DNA of 64,000 nucleotides. Source: Amycolatopsis solani (GTDB lineage: Bacteria > Actinomycetota > Actinomycetes > Mycobacteriales > Pseudonocardiaceae). Under the pieces are notes generated by a model that worked only from the letters and a program-made list of their open reading frames with translations, was not told the DNA's origin and did not search any database. Of this stretch, positions 8,357 to 16,722 are shown piece by piece. A program made the translations under genes and the position numbers. The DNA lies in the NCBI RefSeq assembly GCF_033441515.1, contig NZ_JAWQJT010000003.1, positions 1,364,001 through 1,428,000 on the forward strand, read 5' to 3'. Positions within the stretch are counted from its first letter, which is position 1. Each line of letters begins with the position of its first letter.

Positions 8357-8398
8357 GGCGCAGAGCCTGCCAGGGCCAGGCCGACGAACGCACGCGCC

Positions 8399-9559
8399 CT
8401 ACGGCGTGAAGCGCGACGGCCGCCAACCGCGGTGCCGGGCACGCCGGACCGCCGCCACCGCCACGCCCGCCGCGGCGGCCAGTGCCACTCCCGCCAGTGC
8501 GATCGTGCCCGCCGGGACGTCCGCCGGCTGCTGGGCCGGGGCCGCCGCCGGGACGACGTCGGGCTCCGGGGCCGCCGGGGCGACGGAGCCGGGGGCAGCG
8601 ATGCCCGCGGGCAGCGTCGACGAGACCGCCGCGTACGCGTCCAGCACGCCCCAGCCGAGGCGCGGGTCGTGGCCGCCCGAAGCCGGGCGGTGGGCCGTCA
8701 GCGTGAGGCGGGTGGCGACCTGGTCGCCGGTCAGGTCCGGGTGGTACGCCCGCACCAGCGCCGCGACCCCCGCGACGTACGCCGCAGCCAGTCCCGGGTC
8801 GGTGACCGGAAAGCGGTGCGCGATCGCGCCGCCCGCGCCGGCCGACGTGCTGACCAGCTCCGCGCCCGGTGCGGCGACGCCGACGTAGTCCCCCGCCTCG
8901 GTCTGCACCGGCTCGCCCGCCTGGTTCACCGAACCGACCGCCAGCACCCCGGCCGTCGCCGTCGGGTACGTGCGTGCGCCCTGCTGGGTCGCCGACGCCG
9001 CCGAGACGACCACCGCGCCCTCCGACCGCGCGCGGGACACCGCGCCCGAGAGCGCCGGGCTGTCGAACGCCGCCGGGACGGCGATCAGGATGACGCCCGC
9101 GTGCCGGTCGAGCGCCGTGTCGATCGCGCCGGCCAGCGCGCCCGGGTCGCCGCCGTCGCGCGAAGAGCTGTCCGTGTAGCGGATCGGCAGCAGGCGCGCG
9201 CCCGGCGCGACGCCGGCGAACGTCGTGGACGGATCCGGTTGCGCGGCGACGATCCCCGCCGCGATCGTGCCGCGGCCGTCGCAGTCGGTCTGCTCGGTCC
9301 CCGCGCCGCCTTCGAGCTGGCCGGGCCGGAACTGGCCGTTCTGCCCGTCGACGCCGGTGCCGATCACGGCGACCAGCTGGCCGTCACCCCGCGTCAACGG
9401 CCACAGCCGCGCCGGGTCGACTTGGCGCTGCCCCCACGGGACGGCGCCGGAATACGTGCCGGACGGGTTCGCGCACTGCGCTTCCGGGGCCGCGGCCGCC
9501 GTCACGGGCAAGCCGGCCGTCACCAGGCCCGCCACCGCGAGCGCCGCCGCTATCCGCAC
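8399..9559 (-). CDS. Catalytically inactive mycosin-like (MycP) subtilase
   Basis: A 386-residue protein with the mycosin layout: signal peptide, S8 domain (residues about 40-310), Pro/Ala-rich linker, and a C-terminal membrane helix with a basic tail (AGTIALAGVALAAAAGVAVA). MycP anchors and stabilises ESX complexes and trims substrates. Here every active-site position is changed. The Asp of DTG reads VIGTGVD (Gly), the His of DxHGT reads DCDGRGT (Arg), the oxyanion Asn region reads SAASAT, and the GTS serine region reads TDPGLAAAYVAG. The fold-defining segments are well kept, so it is not a decayed gene. A structural role in an ESX apparatus is the likeliest function. Confidence 0.85.
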   Translation of the reverse strand: MRIAAALAVAGLVTAGLPVTAAAAPEAQCANPSGTYSGAVPWGQRQVDPARLWPLTRGDGQLVAVIGTGVDGQNGQFRPGQLEGGAGTEQTDCDGRGTIAAGIVAAQPDPSTTFAGVAPGARLLPIRYTDSSSRDGGDPGALAGAIDTALDRHAGVILIAVPAAFDSPALSGAVSRARSEGAVVVSAASATQQGARTYPTATAGVLAVGSVNQAGEPVQTEAGDYVGVAAPGAELVSTSAGAGGAIAHRFPVTDPGLAAAYVAGVAALVRAYHPDLTGDQVATRLTLTAHRPASGGHDPRLGWGVLDAYAAVSSTLPAGIAAPGSVAPAAPEPDVVPAAAPAQQPADVPAGTIALAGVALAAAAGVAVAAVRRARHRGWRPSRFTP

Positions 9560-9580
9560 CCCAACCCCCGAACAGAAAGA

Positions 9581-9608
9581 CGGTGGCGGACAAGGAACTC
9601 CGCCACCG
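9581..9608 (-). terminator. Terminator hairpin of the nad operon
   Basis: Perfect 10-base arms (CGGTGGCGGA and its complement) with an eight-base loop lie between the end of nadC and the start of the mycosin gene. Confidence 0.65.
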
Positions 9609-9631
9609 CCAGTCTAGCCGGGAACCCCGGC

Positions 9632-10525
9632 TCAGCGAAGGTCCATGCCCAGATCCAACGCCGGTGAAGAGTGCGTCAACCCGCCCACCGAAAGGTAGTC
9701 CACACCGGACTGGGCGTAGGCCCTACCACGGTCGATGGTGAGGCCACCAGAGGATTCCAGCCGCGTCTTCGGGGAAACCTCGTCGCGGCGCGCGACCGCC
9801 CGGCGGCACTGCTCCGGCGTGAAGTTGTCCAGCAGCACCTCGTCCGCCCCCGCGGCCAGCGCCTCCTCGAGCTGCTCGAGCGTGTCGACCTCGACCTCGC
9901 ACGGCAGTTCCGGCGCGTGCGCGCGGGCCGCGGCCAGCGCCGCCGTCACCGAACCCGCGGCGACGACGTGGTTGTCCTTGATCAGCACCGCGTCGCCGAG
10001 GCCCAGCCGGTGGTTCACCCCGCCGCCGCAGCGGACGGCGTACTTCTGCAGCAGCCGCAGCCCCGGCAACGTCTTGCGGGAGTCGCGGATCGCGCAGCCG
10101 GTACCGTCCACTTCGGACACCCAGGCGGCGGTCGCGGTGGCGACGCCGGAGAGGTGGCAGAGCAGGTTCAGCGCCGTGCGCTCGGCGGTGAGCAGCCCGC
10201 GCACCGGGCCGGCGAGCACCAGCGCGGGCTCCCCCGCGACCAGCCGGTCGCCGTCCTCGCGCCCGGCCAGCACCTCGTAACCGTCGCCCAGCACCATGTC
10301 GAACACCGCGAGCGCGACCGGCAGCCCGGCGATGACGCCGTCCACGCGCGGAGTCAGCTCCGCCACGGCCGTCGCGGACTCGGGCACCGTCGACGCCGTC
10401 GTCGCGTCGGGCCCGTACCGCAGGTCTTCGCCCAGCGCGGTGGTCACCACCCGCTTGACGTCTTCGACGTCGAGGCCCGACGCGGCGATCAGGCGCAGGA
10501 CCGGTTCGGAGATCGGGAACGTCAT
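9632..10525 (-). CDS. nadC: Nicotinate-nucleotide pyrophosphorylase (carboxylating)
   Basis: The 297-residue enzyme converts quinolinate and PRPP to nicotinate mononucleotide, the last step unique to de novo NAD synthesis. Family landmarks are TAERTALNLLCHLSG, a DSRKTLPGLR basic motif that binds quinolinate, GGGVNHRLGLGDAVLIKDNH, and EVEVDTLEQ with LLDNF near the phosphate site. The ATG at 10525 overlaps the nadB stop by four bases; the frame is open further upstream inside nadB but that part is not NadC-like. It is the last gene of nadA-nadB-nadC and is followed by a hairpin terminator. Confidence 0.97.
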   Translation of the reverse strand: MTFPISEPVLRLIAASGLDVEDVKRVVTTALGEDLRYGPDATTASTVPESATAVAELTPRVDGVIAGLPVALAVFDMVLGDGYEVLAGREDGDRLVAGEPALVLAGPVRGLLTAERTALNLLCHLSGVATATAAWVSEVDGTGCAIRDSRKTLPGLRLLQKYAVRCGGGVNHRLGLGDAVLIKDNHVVAAGSVTAALAAARAHAPELPCEVEVDTLEQLEEALAAGADEVLLDNFTPEQCRRAVARRDEVSPKTRLESSGGLTIDRGRAYAQSGVDYLSVGGLTHSSPALDLGMDLR

Positions 10526-12165
10526 GCCACGCCCTCCAAGGGGATCGGGTCGGCCAGCACCGGCTGGCCGGAGGGACTGAGCCGGATGAGCTGGCTGCGC
10601 CGCCAGTTCCCGTCCGGTGCCGGGAAATCGGACCGCACGTGGCAGCCGCGCGACTCGGTGCGCCGGACGGCCGCGGCGAGCAACGCCTGCGCCACCACGG
10701 TCAGCGCCGCGTCTTCGACCGCCGCGTGTGTCCACAACGGACTGTCCTGAGCCGACAGGTCGAGCACCGAACCCGCGGCCGCGAGGCCGTCGGCGTCACG
10801 GCCGATCGCCGCGTACCGGCTCATCACCCGCTGCAGCGCGTCGCGCTCGGCGGCGGGCGCGGTGGTCCACGACGGCAGCCGGCCGCGGGCGGGATCGGCG
10901 AGCAGTCCGGCCGCGAGGTCCGCCGCCACGGCCTCGGCGACGCGCTGCCCGACGACCAGGCCTTCGAGCAAGCTGTTGGACGCCAGCCGGTTCGCGCCGT
11001 GCAAGCCGGTCCGCGCCACCTCGCCCGCGGCGTACAGGCCGGGCACCGACGAGCGTCCGTCCACTGTGGTCACCACGCCGCCGCACGAGAAGTGCGCCGC
11101 CGGGGTGACCGGGATCGGGTCGACGGCGGGGTCCAGCCCGAGCACCCCGCAGGCCGCGAACACGGTCGGGAACCGCGCCGCGAAGCCGGCGACCGACGTC
11201 GCGTCGAGGAAGACGTGGTCGTCGACGCCGCCCGGCGCGGTCACCATCCGGCGCGTGATCGCCGCCGAGACGACGTCGCGGGGCGCCAGGTCGCCGAGCG
11301 GGTGCACGCCCGCCATGACCGGCGCGCCGGTGGCGTCGACCAGCGTCGCGCCCTCGCCGCGTACGGCCTCGGTGACCAGCGGGCAGCGTCCCCGCGCGCC
11401 CGGGGTGTACAGGACGGTCGGGTGGAACTGGACGAACTCGACGTCCGCCACCGCGGCCCCGGCCCGCAACGCGAGCGCGAGGCCGTCGCCGGTGGCGATC
11501 TCCGGGTTCGACGTGGCCTGGTAGAGCTGCCCGATCCCGCCGCTGGCCAGCAGCACGGCCGGCGCGCGGACGACGCCGGGAACGCCGCCCGAGTCGAGCA
11601 CCGTGACCCCGGCGACCCGCCCGCCCGGCGTGCGCAGGGCGTCGACGGCGATGTGGTGCTCCAGGACCGGCACCCGGGCGTCCCCGGCCCGCGCGACCAG
11701 TGCGCGTTCGACCTCGGCGCCGGTCGCGTCGCCGCCCGCGTGGATCACGCGGAACGCGCTGTGCCCGCCCTCGCGGGCCCGGGCGAGCAGCCCGTCCCCC
11801 GCCGAGTCGAACGTCGCGCCGTCCGCCCGCAGCCGGGCGACCGCGGCCGGGCCGCCGTCGAGGATCGAGCGGGCCGCGGCCTCGTCGACCAGGCCGGCAC
11901 CCGCGGCGAAGGTGTCCTCCGCGTGCTTCGCGACCGAGTCGTCGAGGTCGTGCTCGTGCTCCAGGACGACGGCGACGCCGCCCTGGGCCCAGCGCGTGTT
12001 GCCGTCGGCGACCGCCGCCTTGGTGATCACCAGGACGTGCAGCCCGAGCGCCTGCGCCCGCAGCGCCGCGGTCAGCCCCGCGACGCCGCTGCCGATCACG
12101 ACCAGATCCGCGCGAGCCTCCCAAACCGGAGTTTTCGCCTGGTGGTCATTAACCGGCGGGGTCAT
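10522..12165 (-). CDS. nadB: L-aspartate oxidase
   Basis: A 547-residue flavoenzyme that oxidises L-aspartate to iminoaspartate for quinolinate synthesis. The FAD-binding motif GSGVAG is at residues 25-30 ([16 protein letters not shown]). Succinate dehydrogenase-like active-site elements follow: [14 protein letters not shown], and the FAD-contacting [18 protein letters not shown]. The C-terminal helical domain is present. The gene overlaps nadA and nadC by four bases at each end, so all three are translationally coupled. Expression is probably controlled from the nrtR-nadA intergenic region. Confidence 0.97.
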   Translation of the reverse strand: MTPPVNDHQAKTPVWEARADLVVIGSGVAGLTAALRAQALGLHVLVITKAAVADGNTRWAQGGVAVVLEHEHDLDDSVAKHAEDTFAAGAGLVDEAAARSILDGGPAAVARLRADGATFDSAGDGLLARAREGGHSAFRVIHAGGDATGAEVERALVARAGDARVPVLEHHIAVDALRTPGGRVAGVTVLDSGGVPGVVRAPAVLLASGGIGQLYQATSNPEIATGDGLALALRAGAAVADVEFVQFHPTVLYTPGARGRCPLVTEAVRGEGATLVDATGAPVMAGVHPLGDLAPRDVVSAAITRRMVTAPGGVDDHVFLDATSVAGFAARFPTVFAACGVLGLDPAVDPIPVTPAAHFSCGGVVTTVDGRSSVPGLYAAGEVARTGLHGANRLASNSLLEGLVVGQRVAEAVAADLAAGLLADPARGRLPSWTTAPAAERDALQRVMSRYAAIGRDADGLAAAGSVLDLSAQDSPLWTHAAVEDAALTVVAQALLAAAVRRTESRGCHVRSDFPAPDGNWRRSQLIRLSPSGQPVLADPIPLEGVA

Positions 12166-13175
12166 TCGCCGCCGCCGGGCTGCCCGATCTCGATCATCCG
12201 CTGCACCGAAGCCTGCGCGCGGGCCGCCGTCTCGAGGTCGACGTGGACCTCGTCCAGGCCGTCACGCAGGCACCGGAGCAGCGCGGCGGGGGTGATCATC
12301 TTCATGTACCGGCAGGACGCGCGGTCGTTCACCGCGCGGAAGTCGATGCCCGGCGCGGCCTTGCGCAGCTGGTGGATCATGCCGATCTCGGTGGCCACCA
12401 GCACCGACTTGGCCTTCGTGTCGCGGGCCTCGTGGACCATGTCCCCGGTGGAGAGGATCTTGACCCGCTCCGGCGCCACGGCACCCTCGCCGGCCAGGTA
12501 GAGCGCCGACGTCGCGCAGCCGCATTCGGGGTGGACGAACAGGTCCGCGTCCGGGTTCTCGGCCGCGCGCTCGGCCAGCTCGGCGCCGTTGATCCCGGCG
12601 TGGACGTGGCACTCCCCCGCCCAGATGTGCATGTTCTCCCGGCCGGTCACGCGCTTGACGTGGGCGCCGAGGAACTGGTCCGGGAGGAAGAGAACCTCCT
12701 GGTCGGCGGGGATGGAGGCGACGACGTCGACCGCGTTCGAGGACGTGCAGCAGATGTCGGTCTCGGCCTTCACCTCGGCCGTGGTGTTGACGTAGGAGAC
12801 GACCGCCGCGCCCGGGTGCTCGGCCTTCCAGGCCCGCAACTCGGCGCCGGTGATGGAGTCGGCCAGGGAGCAGCCGGCCCGCGCGTCCGGGATCAGGACC
12901 GTCTTCTCCGGGGCGAGGATCTTCGCGGTCTCGGCCATGAAGTGGACGCCGCAGAAGACGATGGTGGACGCGTCGCTGCTCGCCGCGATGCGGCTCAGCG
13001 CGAGGGAGTCGCCGGTGTGGTCGGCGATGTCCTGGATCTCCGGGACCTGGTAGTTGTGCGCGAGCAGGACCGCGTCGCGCTGCTTCGCCAGGCGCCGCAC
13101 CTCCTCGGCCCAGGCCGCGTTCGCCTCGACCCCGCCGAACGGGGTGAGGCCTTCCGGAACCAACGTGGTGGTCAT
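12162..13175 (-). CDS. nadA: Quinolinate synthase A
   Basis: This 337-residue [4Fe-4S] enzyme condenses iminoaspartate with dihydroxyacetone phosphate to give quinolinate. It shows [19 protein letters not shown] at the N-terminus, the cluster-ligand cysteines ([15 protein letters not shown] and ASCRYMK regions) and the triplicated Rossmann-like layout. It starts at ATG 13175 behind AGGAGG (RC of 13181-13186). It is first in the nadABC operon. The divergent nrtR gene and a perfect inverted repeat immediately upstream suggest NAD-linked repression. Confidence 0.97.
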   Translation of the reverse strand: MTTTLVPEGLTPFGGVEANAAWAEEVRRLAKQRDAVLLAHNYQVPEIQDIADHTGDSLALSRIAASSDASTIVFCGVHFMAETAKILAPEKTVLIPDARAGCSLADSITGAELRAWKAEHPGAAVVSYVNTTAEVKAETDICCTSSNAVDVVASIPADQEVLFLPDQFLGAHVKRVTGRENMHIWAGECHVHAGINGAELAERAAENPDADLFVHPECGCATSALYLAGEGAVAPERVKILSTGDMVHEARDTKAKSVLVATEIGMIHQLRKAAPGIDFRAVNDRASCRYMKMITPAALLRCLRDGLDEVHVDLETAARAQASVQRMIEIGQPGGGE

Positions 13176-13185
13176 CTGGCCCTCC

Positions 13186-13215
13186 TGGACCGGTCGCGGG
13201 TTTTCGCCTTACAAT
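13186..13215 (+). promoter_or_regulatory. nrtR promoter (leaderless)
   Basis: TGGACC (13186-13191) and a near-consensus TACAAT (13210-13215) are 18 bases apart. The -10 ends eight bases before the GTG of nrtR and lies inside the spacer of the NrtR-like inverted repeat. Confidence 0.65.
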
Positions 13216-13223
13216 CGAAAACC
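13199..13223. promoter_or_regulatory. Candidate NrtR operator between nadA and nrtR
   Basis: GGTTTTCG (13199-13206) and CGAAAACC (13216-13223) form a perfect inverted repeat with a nine-base spacer. It ends exactly at the nrtR start codon and overlaps its -10. Binding here would block both nrtR and nadABC. In mycobacteria NrtR represses nadABC from the equivalent gap; assigning this repeat as the site is inference. Confidence 0.7.
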
Positions 13224-13919
13224 GTGCGAAGTCATCTTAACACCCAGGCACCCCTGGCCCACGAGGTTTTAGGAGCGGTACTGCAAGTGCGCTCGGACAC
13301 ACTGCGGGTGCTGCTGTGGCGCCGCGCGCTCGACCCGCACCTCGGCCGCTGGTCGCTGCCGGGCGGGCGGCTGCGGCCCGACGAGGACGTCGAGACGTCC
13401 ATCCGGCGCCAGCTCAAGGAGAAGGTCGACGTCCGCCAGCTCAAGCACGTCGAGCAGCTCGCGGTGTTCAGCGACCCGCACCGGGTGCCCGGCCCGCGCG
13501 TGGTGGCGACGGCGTTCCTCGCGCTGGTCCCCTCCGACGTCGACCCGGAGGTGCCCGAGGACACCGAGTGGCACGACGTCGCGCAGCTGCCGCGCACGGC
13601 GTTCGACCACGAGGCCATCGTGCGGCGCGCCCGCGACCGGCTGCGCTCGAAGCTCTCCTACACCAACCTCGGGTTCGCGCTGGCCCCCGACGAGTTCACG
13701 ATTTCCGCCCTGCGCGGCCTGTATTCGGCGGCGCTCGGCTACCGCGTCTCGGCGACCAACCTGCAGCGGGTGCTGTCCCGGCGCGGCCTGCTGGTCCCGA
13801 CCGGCCACACGGCCGCCCCGGGCCGGGCCGGCGGCCGTCCGGCGGCGCTGTTCTCCTTCGCCGGCAAGGGCATGCAGATCACTGATCCGTTCGCGGTCTT
13901 CAAGCCGCCGAACCGGTGA
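13224..13919 (+). CDS. nrtR: NrtR-type Nudix transcriptional regulator of NAD synthesis
   Basis: A 231-residue protein with an N-terminal Nudix-fold domain and a C-terminal winged helix (KLSYTNLGFALAPDEFTIS then LYSAALGYRVSATNLQRVL). The Nudix box keeps G48, E54 and R62 but has Gln at 63 and Lys at 67 where catalysis needs Glu. That fits a sensor that binds ADP-ribose without hydrolysing NDP-X. NrtR proteins typically release DNA on binding ADP-ribose, a sign of NAD turnover. The GTG at 13224 is chosen because a TACAAT box ends eight bases upstream. Divergence from nadABC supports autoregulation plus nad repression. Confidence 0.9.
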   Translation: MRSHLNTQAPLAHEVLGAVLQVRSDTLRVLLWRRALDPHLGRWSLPGGRLRPDEDVETSIRRQLKEKVDVRQLKHVEQLAVFSDPHRVPGPRVVATAFLALVPSDVDPEVPEDTEWHDVAQLPRTAFDHEAIVRRARDRLRSKLSYTNLGFALAPDEFTISALRGLYSAALGYRVSATNLQRVLSRRGLLVPTGHTAAPGRAGGRPAALFSFAGKGMQITDPFAVFKPPNR

Positions 13920-13947
13920 CCGTGCTGCGGGAGCCGCGTTCTCCCCT

Positions 13948-13953
13948 TAACGT
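13948..13953 (+). promoter_or_regulatory. -10 element for leaderless LON-domain gene
   Basis: TAACGT ends six bases before the GTG at 13960, and no Shine-Dalgarno sequence is present. Confidence 0.5.
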
Positions 13954-13959
13954 GGACCC

Positions 13960-14676
13960 GTGACCGAGCCGGAATCGGATAGTGACGCGACGACGACGAT
14001 CCTGCCGTTGTTCCCGCTGCAGACCGTGCTGCTGCCCGGTACCAAGCTCCCGCTGCACATCTTCGAACCGCGCTACCGGCAGCTGACGGCGGACCTCGTG
14101 AGCGGCACGGTGCCGGGCCGCGAGTTCGGCGTGGTCGCCCTCCGCTCGTCGCTGACCCGCGAAGTACGTGGTCTGGACCAGCTGTACGAGATCGGCTGCA
14201 GCACGGTGCTGCGCGAGGCGAAGCGCCTCCCGGACGGCCGCTTCGACGTCGTCACGCAGGCCCAGCGCCGGTTCCGCCTGACCGACCTCGACTGCACGTC
14301 GGCGCCGTACCTGATCGCGTCGGTGGTGTGGATCGACGACGACCCGGTCGCCCCGTCCGGCGGCATGGCGGAGCGCCTGGCGACGGTCGCGCGAGCGGCG
14401 CACCAGCGCTACTGCGAAACGGCGTGGCGCAGCGACGACTGGCACGCCCCGGACCCGGACACGGCGATCGAGGAGCTGGCCTACGTGCTGGCCGCGGACT
14501 GCCTGCTGCCGCTGGAAGACCGCCAGCACCTGCTGGAGGAGCGCCACCCGCTGCGCCGGCTCCGCATCGCGTGCCGCCTGCTGACCCGCGAAACGGGCTT
14601 CCTGGACAAGCTGGGCGCGGTCCCGCTGCCGCCGGGCGAGCTCACCGACCTGAGCCGCCCGGCCAGCTTGAACTGA
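13960..14676 (+). CDS. LON peptidase substrate-binding (LAN) domain protein
   Basis: A 238-residue cytoplasmic protein made of the N-terminal substrate-binding domain of Lon protease without the ATPase or protease parts. The family motif LPLFPLQTVLLPGTKLPLHI (residues near 13-32) followed by FEPRYRQL is clear. A helical C-terminal part (DCLLPLEDRQHLLEERHPLR) follows. Stand-alone LON-domain proteins are common in bacteria; their partner, perhaps an AAA protease, is not known. It is convergent with the M48 protease gene; a palindrome cluster separates the two. Confidence 0.85.
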   Translation: MTEPESDSDATTTILPLFPLQTVLLPGTKLPLHIFEPRYRQLTADLVSGTVPGREFGVVALRSSLTREVRGLDQLYEIGCSTVLREAKRLPDGRFDVVTQAQRRFRLTDLDCTSAPYLIASVVWIDDDPVAPSGGMAERLATVARAAHQRYCETAWRSDDWHAPDPDTAIEELAYVLAADCLLPLEDRQHLLEERHPLRRLRIACRLLTRETGFLDKLGAVPLPPGELTDLSRPASLN

Positions 14677-14695
14677 CGCCCGCGCCCAGGCCCAA

Positions 14696-14780
14696 GCGCC
14701 CCAATGTGGCCTTCGGTGCGTGAGACGCACCCAAGGCGGCCTTCGGTGCGTCAGACGCACCCAAGGCCGCCTTGGGGCGC
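14696..14780. repeat. Palindrome/direct-repeat cluster, family 4
   Basis: Two 30-base units (14701-14730 and 14731-14760) and a partial third each contain a small hairpin GTGCGT-N3-ACGCAC. The outer ends GCGCCCCAA (14696) and TTGGGGCGC (14772) also pair, so the whole block can fold into one long hairpin. It lies between two convergent genes and probably terminates both. Confidence 0.75.
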
Positions 14781-15820
14781 TAGGAAGCCGAGCCGTTCCC
14801 GGACCCGTTGCCGAACTTGGTCCACACCTTGCCCGCCGCGCCCGAGACCGCTTCGCCGACGTCGCTGAACACCTTCGTCAACGGGTCCGCCGACGAGTTC
14901 CACGATTCCTTGTACGACTGCGCGGCCGACTTGAGGTCGTCCTTCCAGTCCGAGCCCGGCTTGTCCGCGTCCCGCCGCGGGTAGTCGCCCGCCAGGATCG
15001 CGCGGTAGTCCTCCGAAGCCGCCCAGCGCTGCAGCTGCGCCGCGCGGACCACCGCGAACGGGTGCGACTCCGTCTCGACGAACTTGAGCTTGAGGAAGCT
15101 GTCGCGGATGTCCTCGACCGACTCGTACTCGGACGCCTGCTGCAGGAACGACGGGATGTCGATGCGGGCCGGGTCGATGCCGCCCGCGACCTGGATCTGC
15201 GCGCGCAGCGCCGCCGTCGGGTCCTGACCGCAGAGCAGACCCGCGCGGTCGCACGACAGCTCCGCCTTGCGGAACCACTCGCGCAGCGCCGCGATGATCG
15301 CCCGGATGCCGAGCGCGCTGACCGGCGTCCACGACATCGCCAGCTGCAGGCTGATCAGGCGCACCATCATCGTGCGGTACACCGCGTGCCCGGACAGCAC
15401 GTGCCCCATCTCGTGCCCGAGCACGAACCGCAGCGAATCGTGGCTCATCAGCTCGACCATCCCGGTGCTGAGCCGGATGAACGGCTCGTCCATGCCGACG
15501 GTCTCCGCGCCGAGACGCGGGTCTTGGAACACGTAGACGTTCGGCACCGACGGCAGGTCGAGCGTCTCGGCGCACTCGTGGCGCAGGCGGTCGAGCTCCG
15601 GGTACTGCTTCGGCCCGACGCGGATCGACGACGCGAGCGCCATCAGCCGCTCGCCGCGCTCGTTGTAGAACCCCGAAATGGCCTTGACGACCTGCGCGAA
15701 CCCGGGCACCGCGCGCAGCGTGGCGAGCGCGCCGCGGTCCACCGGGTGCTCGTAGGCGCGCGGGCTGATCCCCGGGAAGCGGACGGCGTCACGCCGCGAA
15801 ACTTCGATGTCCTCGGTCAT
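14780..15820 (-). CDS. M48 family zinc metalloprotease
   Basis: A 346-residue protein with the M48 zincin motif H136-E137-MG-H140 (FVLGHEMGHVLSGH), with a later Glu/Asp region (ELSCDRAGLL) as the third zinc ligand side. The third-ligand region lies after a hydrophobic segment. A long C-terminal part ends in a low-complexity GNGSGNGSAS tail. There is no N-terminal signal peptide, so it may be cytoplasmic or loosely membrane-associated, unlike HtpX. Actinobacterial relatives are annotated as M48 peptidases of unknown substrate. The stop overlaps the palindrome block by one base. Confidence 0.85.
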   Translation of the reverse strand: MTEDIEVSRRDAVRFPGISPRAYEHPVDRGALATLRAVPGFAQVVKAISGFYNERGERLMALASSIRVGPKQYPELDRLRHECAETLDLPSVPNVYVFQDPRLGAETVGMDEPFIRLSTGMVELMSHDSLRFVLGHEMGHVLSGHAVYRTMMVRLISLQLAMSWTPVSALGIRAIIAALREWFRKAELSCDRAGLLCGQDPTAALRAQIQVAGGIDPARIDIPSFLQQASEYESVEDIRDSFLKLKFVETESHPFAVVRAAQLQRWAASEDYRAILAGDYPRRDADKPGSDWKDDLKSAAQSYKESWNSSADPLTKVFSDVGEAVSGAAGKVWTKFGNGSGNGSAS

Positions 15821-15862
15821 GGAACCCCCTGTGAGTGAGGGGACCAGAGTAGGGCAAACCGC

Positions 15863-16459
15863 TCAGCCGAGACGGCGGCCCAGGTCGTCGCGGCCGTTCC
15901 AGGTGGCCAGCAGGCTGTAGGCGATCGACACGCCGAGCGGGCCGGTCAGCAGCACCCACCACGACTCCAGCCGCGGCGCGAGCTCGATCACCGAGCCGAG
16001 CGCGGGCGGGCTGGTGATCGCGTAGTGGCTGTTCGCCCAGGTCACGCCGAGCAGGATGGCGATCACGCCCGCGAGCGCCACCCCGAGCAGAGCCGCGACG
16101 AACACGACCGGACCGCGGAGTTCGCGCAACAGCCAGATGACGACGCCGACGACGATCCCGAGCCCGAGCGCCATCAGCCCGAACACGGCGAGGTCGTCGA
16201 ATCGGTGCCAGCTCTCCAGCTCCAGCGCGCCCTGGGTGCCGTCGGCGGCGACGATCCGGACGCGCTCGGGCGGCGCGAGCCGCGACCAGGCGAAGGCGAG
16301 CGGGAAGCCCAGCAGGCCGACCGTGCTGAACACGCTCAGCGCGGGCAGCAAGTCCGCCTTGACGACCACCCGGGGCCGCCGTTCCCGGAACAGCACGGGC
16401 ACCGACCACGGACCGGCCACGGCCGACGGCCGGTGCGCGGGCCCCGACGTCTCACTCAC
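15863..16459 (-). CDS. DUF2567 membrane protein of the biotin cluster
   Basis: A 198-residue integral membrane protein with four predicted helices (LLPALSVFSTVGLLGFPL, then LAVFGLMALGLGIVVGVVIW, a VFVAALLGVALAGVIAILL segment, and WWVLLTGPLGVSIAYSLL). The GTG at 16459 is chosen because AGGAGGG lies eight bases upstream. It matches the DUF2567 protein encoded next to bioB and bsaP in mycobacteria (Rv1591-like position). Its role is unknown. It follows bsaP by 59 bases and probably belongs to the bioB transcript. Confidence 0.8.
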   Translation of the reverse strand: MSETSGPAHRPSAVAGPWSVPVLFRERRPRVVVKADLLPALSVFSTVGLLGFPLAFAWSRLAPPERVRIVAADGTQGALELESWHRFDDLAVFGLMALGLGIVVGVVIWLLRELRGPVVFVAALLGVALAGVIAILLGVTWANSHYAITSPPALGSVIELAPRLESWWVLLTGPLGVSIAYSLLATWNGRDDLGRRLG

Positions 16460-16518
16460 CCGGACTCCCTCCTGGAACGCGTTGCCACCGAGGGTAACCG
16501 GTCGGTGTACACCCACCG

Positions 16519-16722
16519 TCAGCCGCTGGCCGTGTCGCCGTGCCGGCTGCACTTCGCCGTCCAGCCGAGCGGGCTCACCTGCACCACCAGCCGCCGGGCG
16601 CAGAAGGTGCAGTAGCGCGGGGGTTCCAGTGCCGTCCGGGGGTTGTGGCACGCCGGGTGGTCCGCCCCACCCGGCGATTCCTGTCCACAGTGGACGCAGA
16701 AGACCGCGTCAGAGGCTGTCAC
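16519..16722 (-). CDS. bsaP: Biotin synthase auxiliary protein
   Basis: A 67-residue Cys-rich protein with CxxC pairs at C9/C12 and C38/C41, plus C25 and C58 (WTAKCSRHG). In mycobacteria, BsaP is encoded directly after bioB and is needed for efficient biotin synthase turnover, probably by helping its iron-sulfur cluster. Here the GTG start lies inside the last codons of bioB (14-base overlap), so the two are strictly co-translated. The size, Cys pattern and position all agree with BsaP. It is unlikely to be a zinc ribbon transcription factor, because no DNA-binding region remains outside the Cys motifs. Confidence 0.85.
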   Translation of the reverse strand: MTASDAVFCVHCGQESPGGADHPACHNPRTALEPPRYCTFCARRLVVQVSPLGWTAKCSRHGDTASG

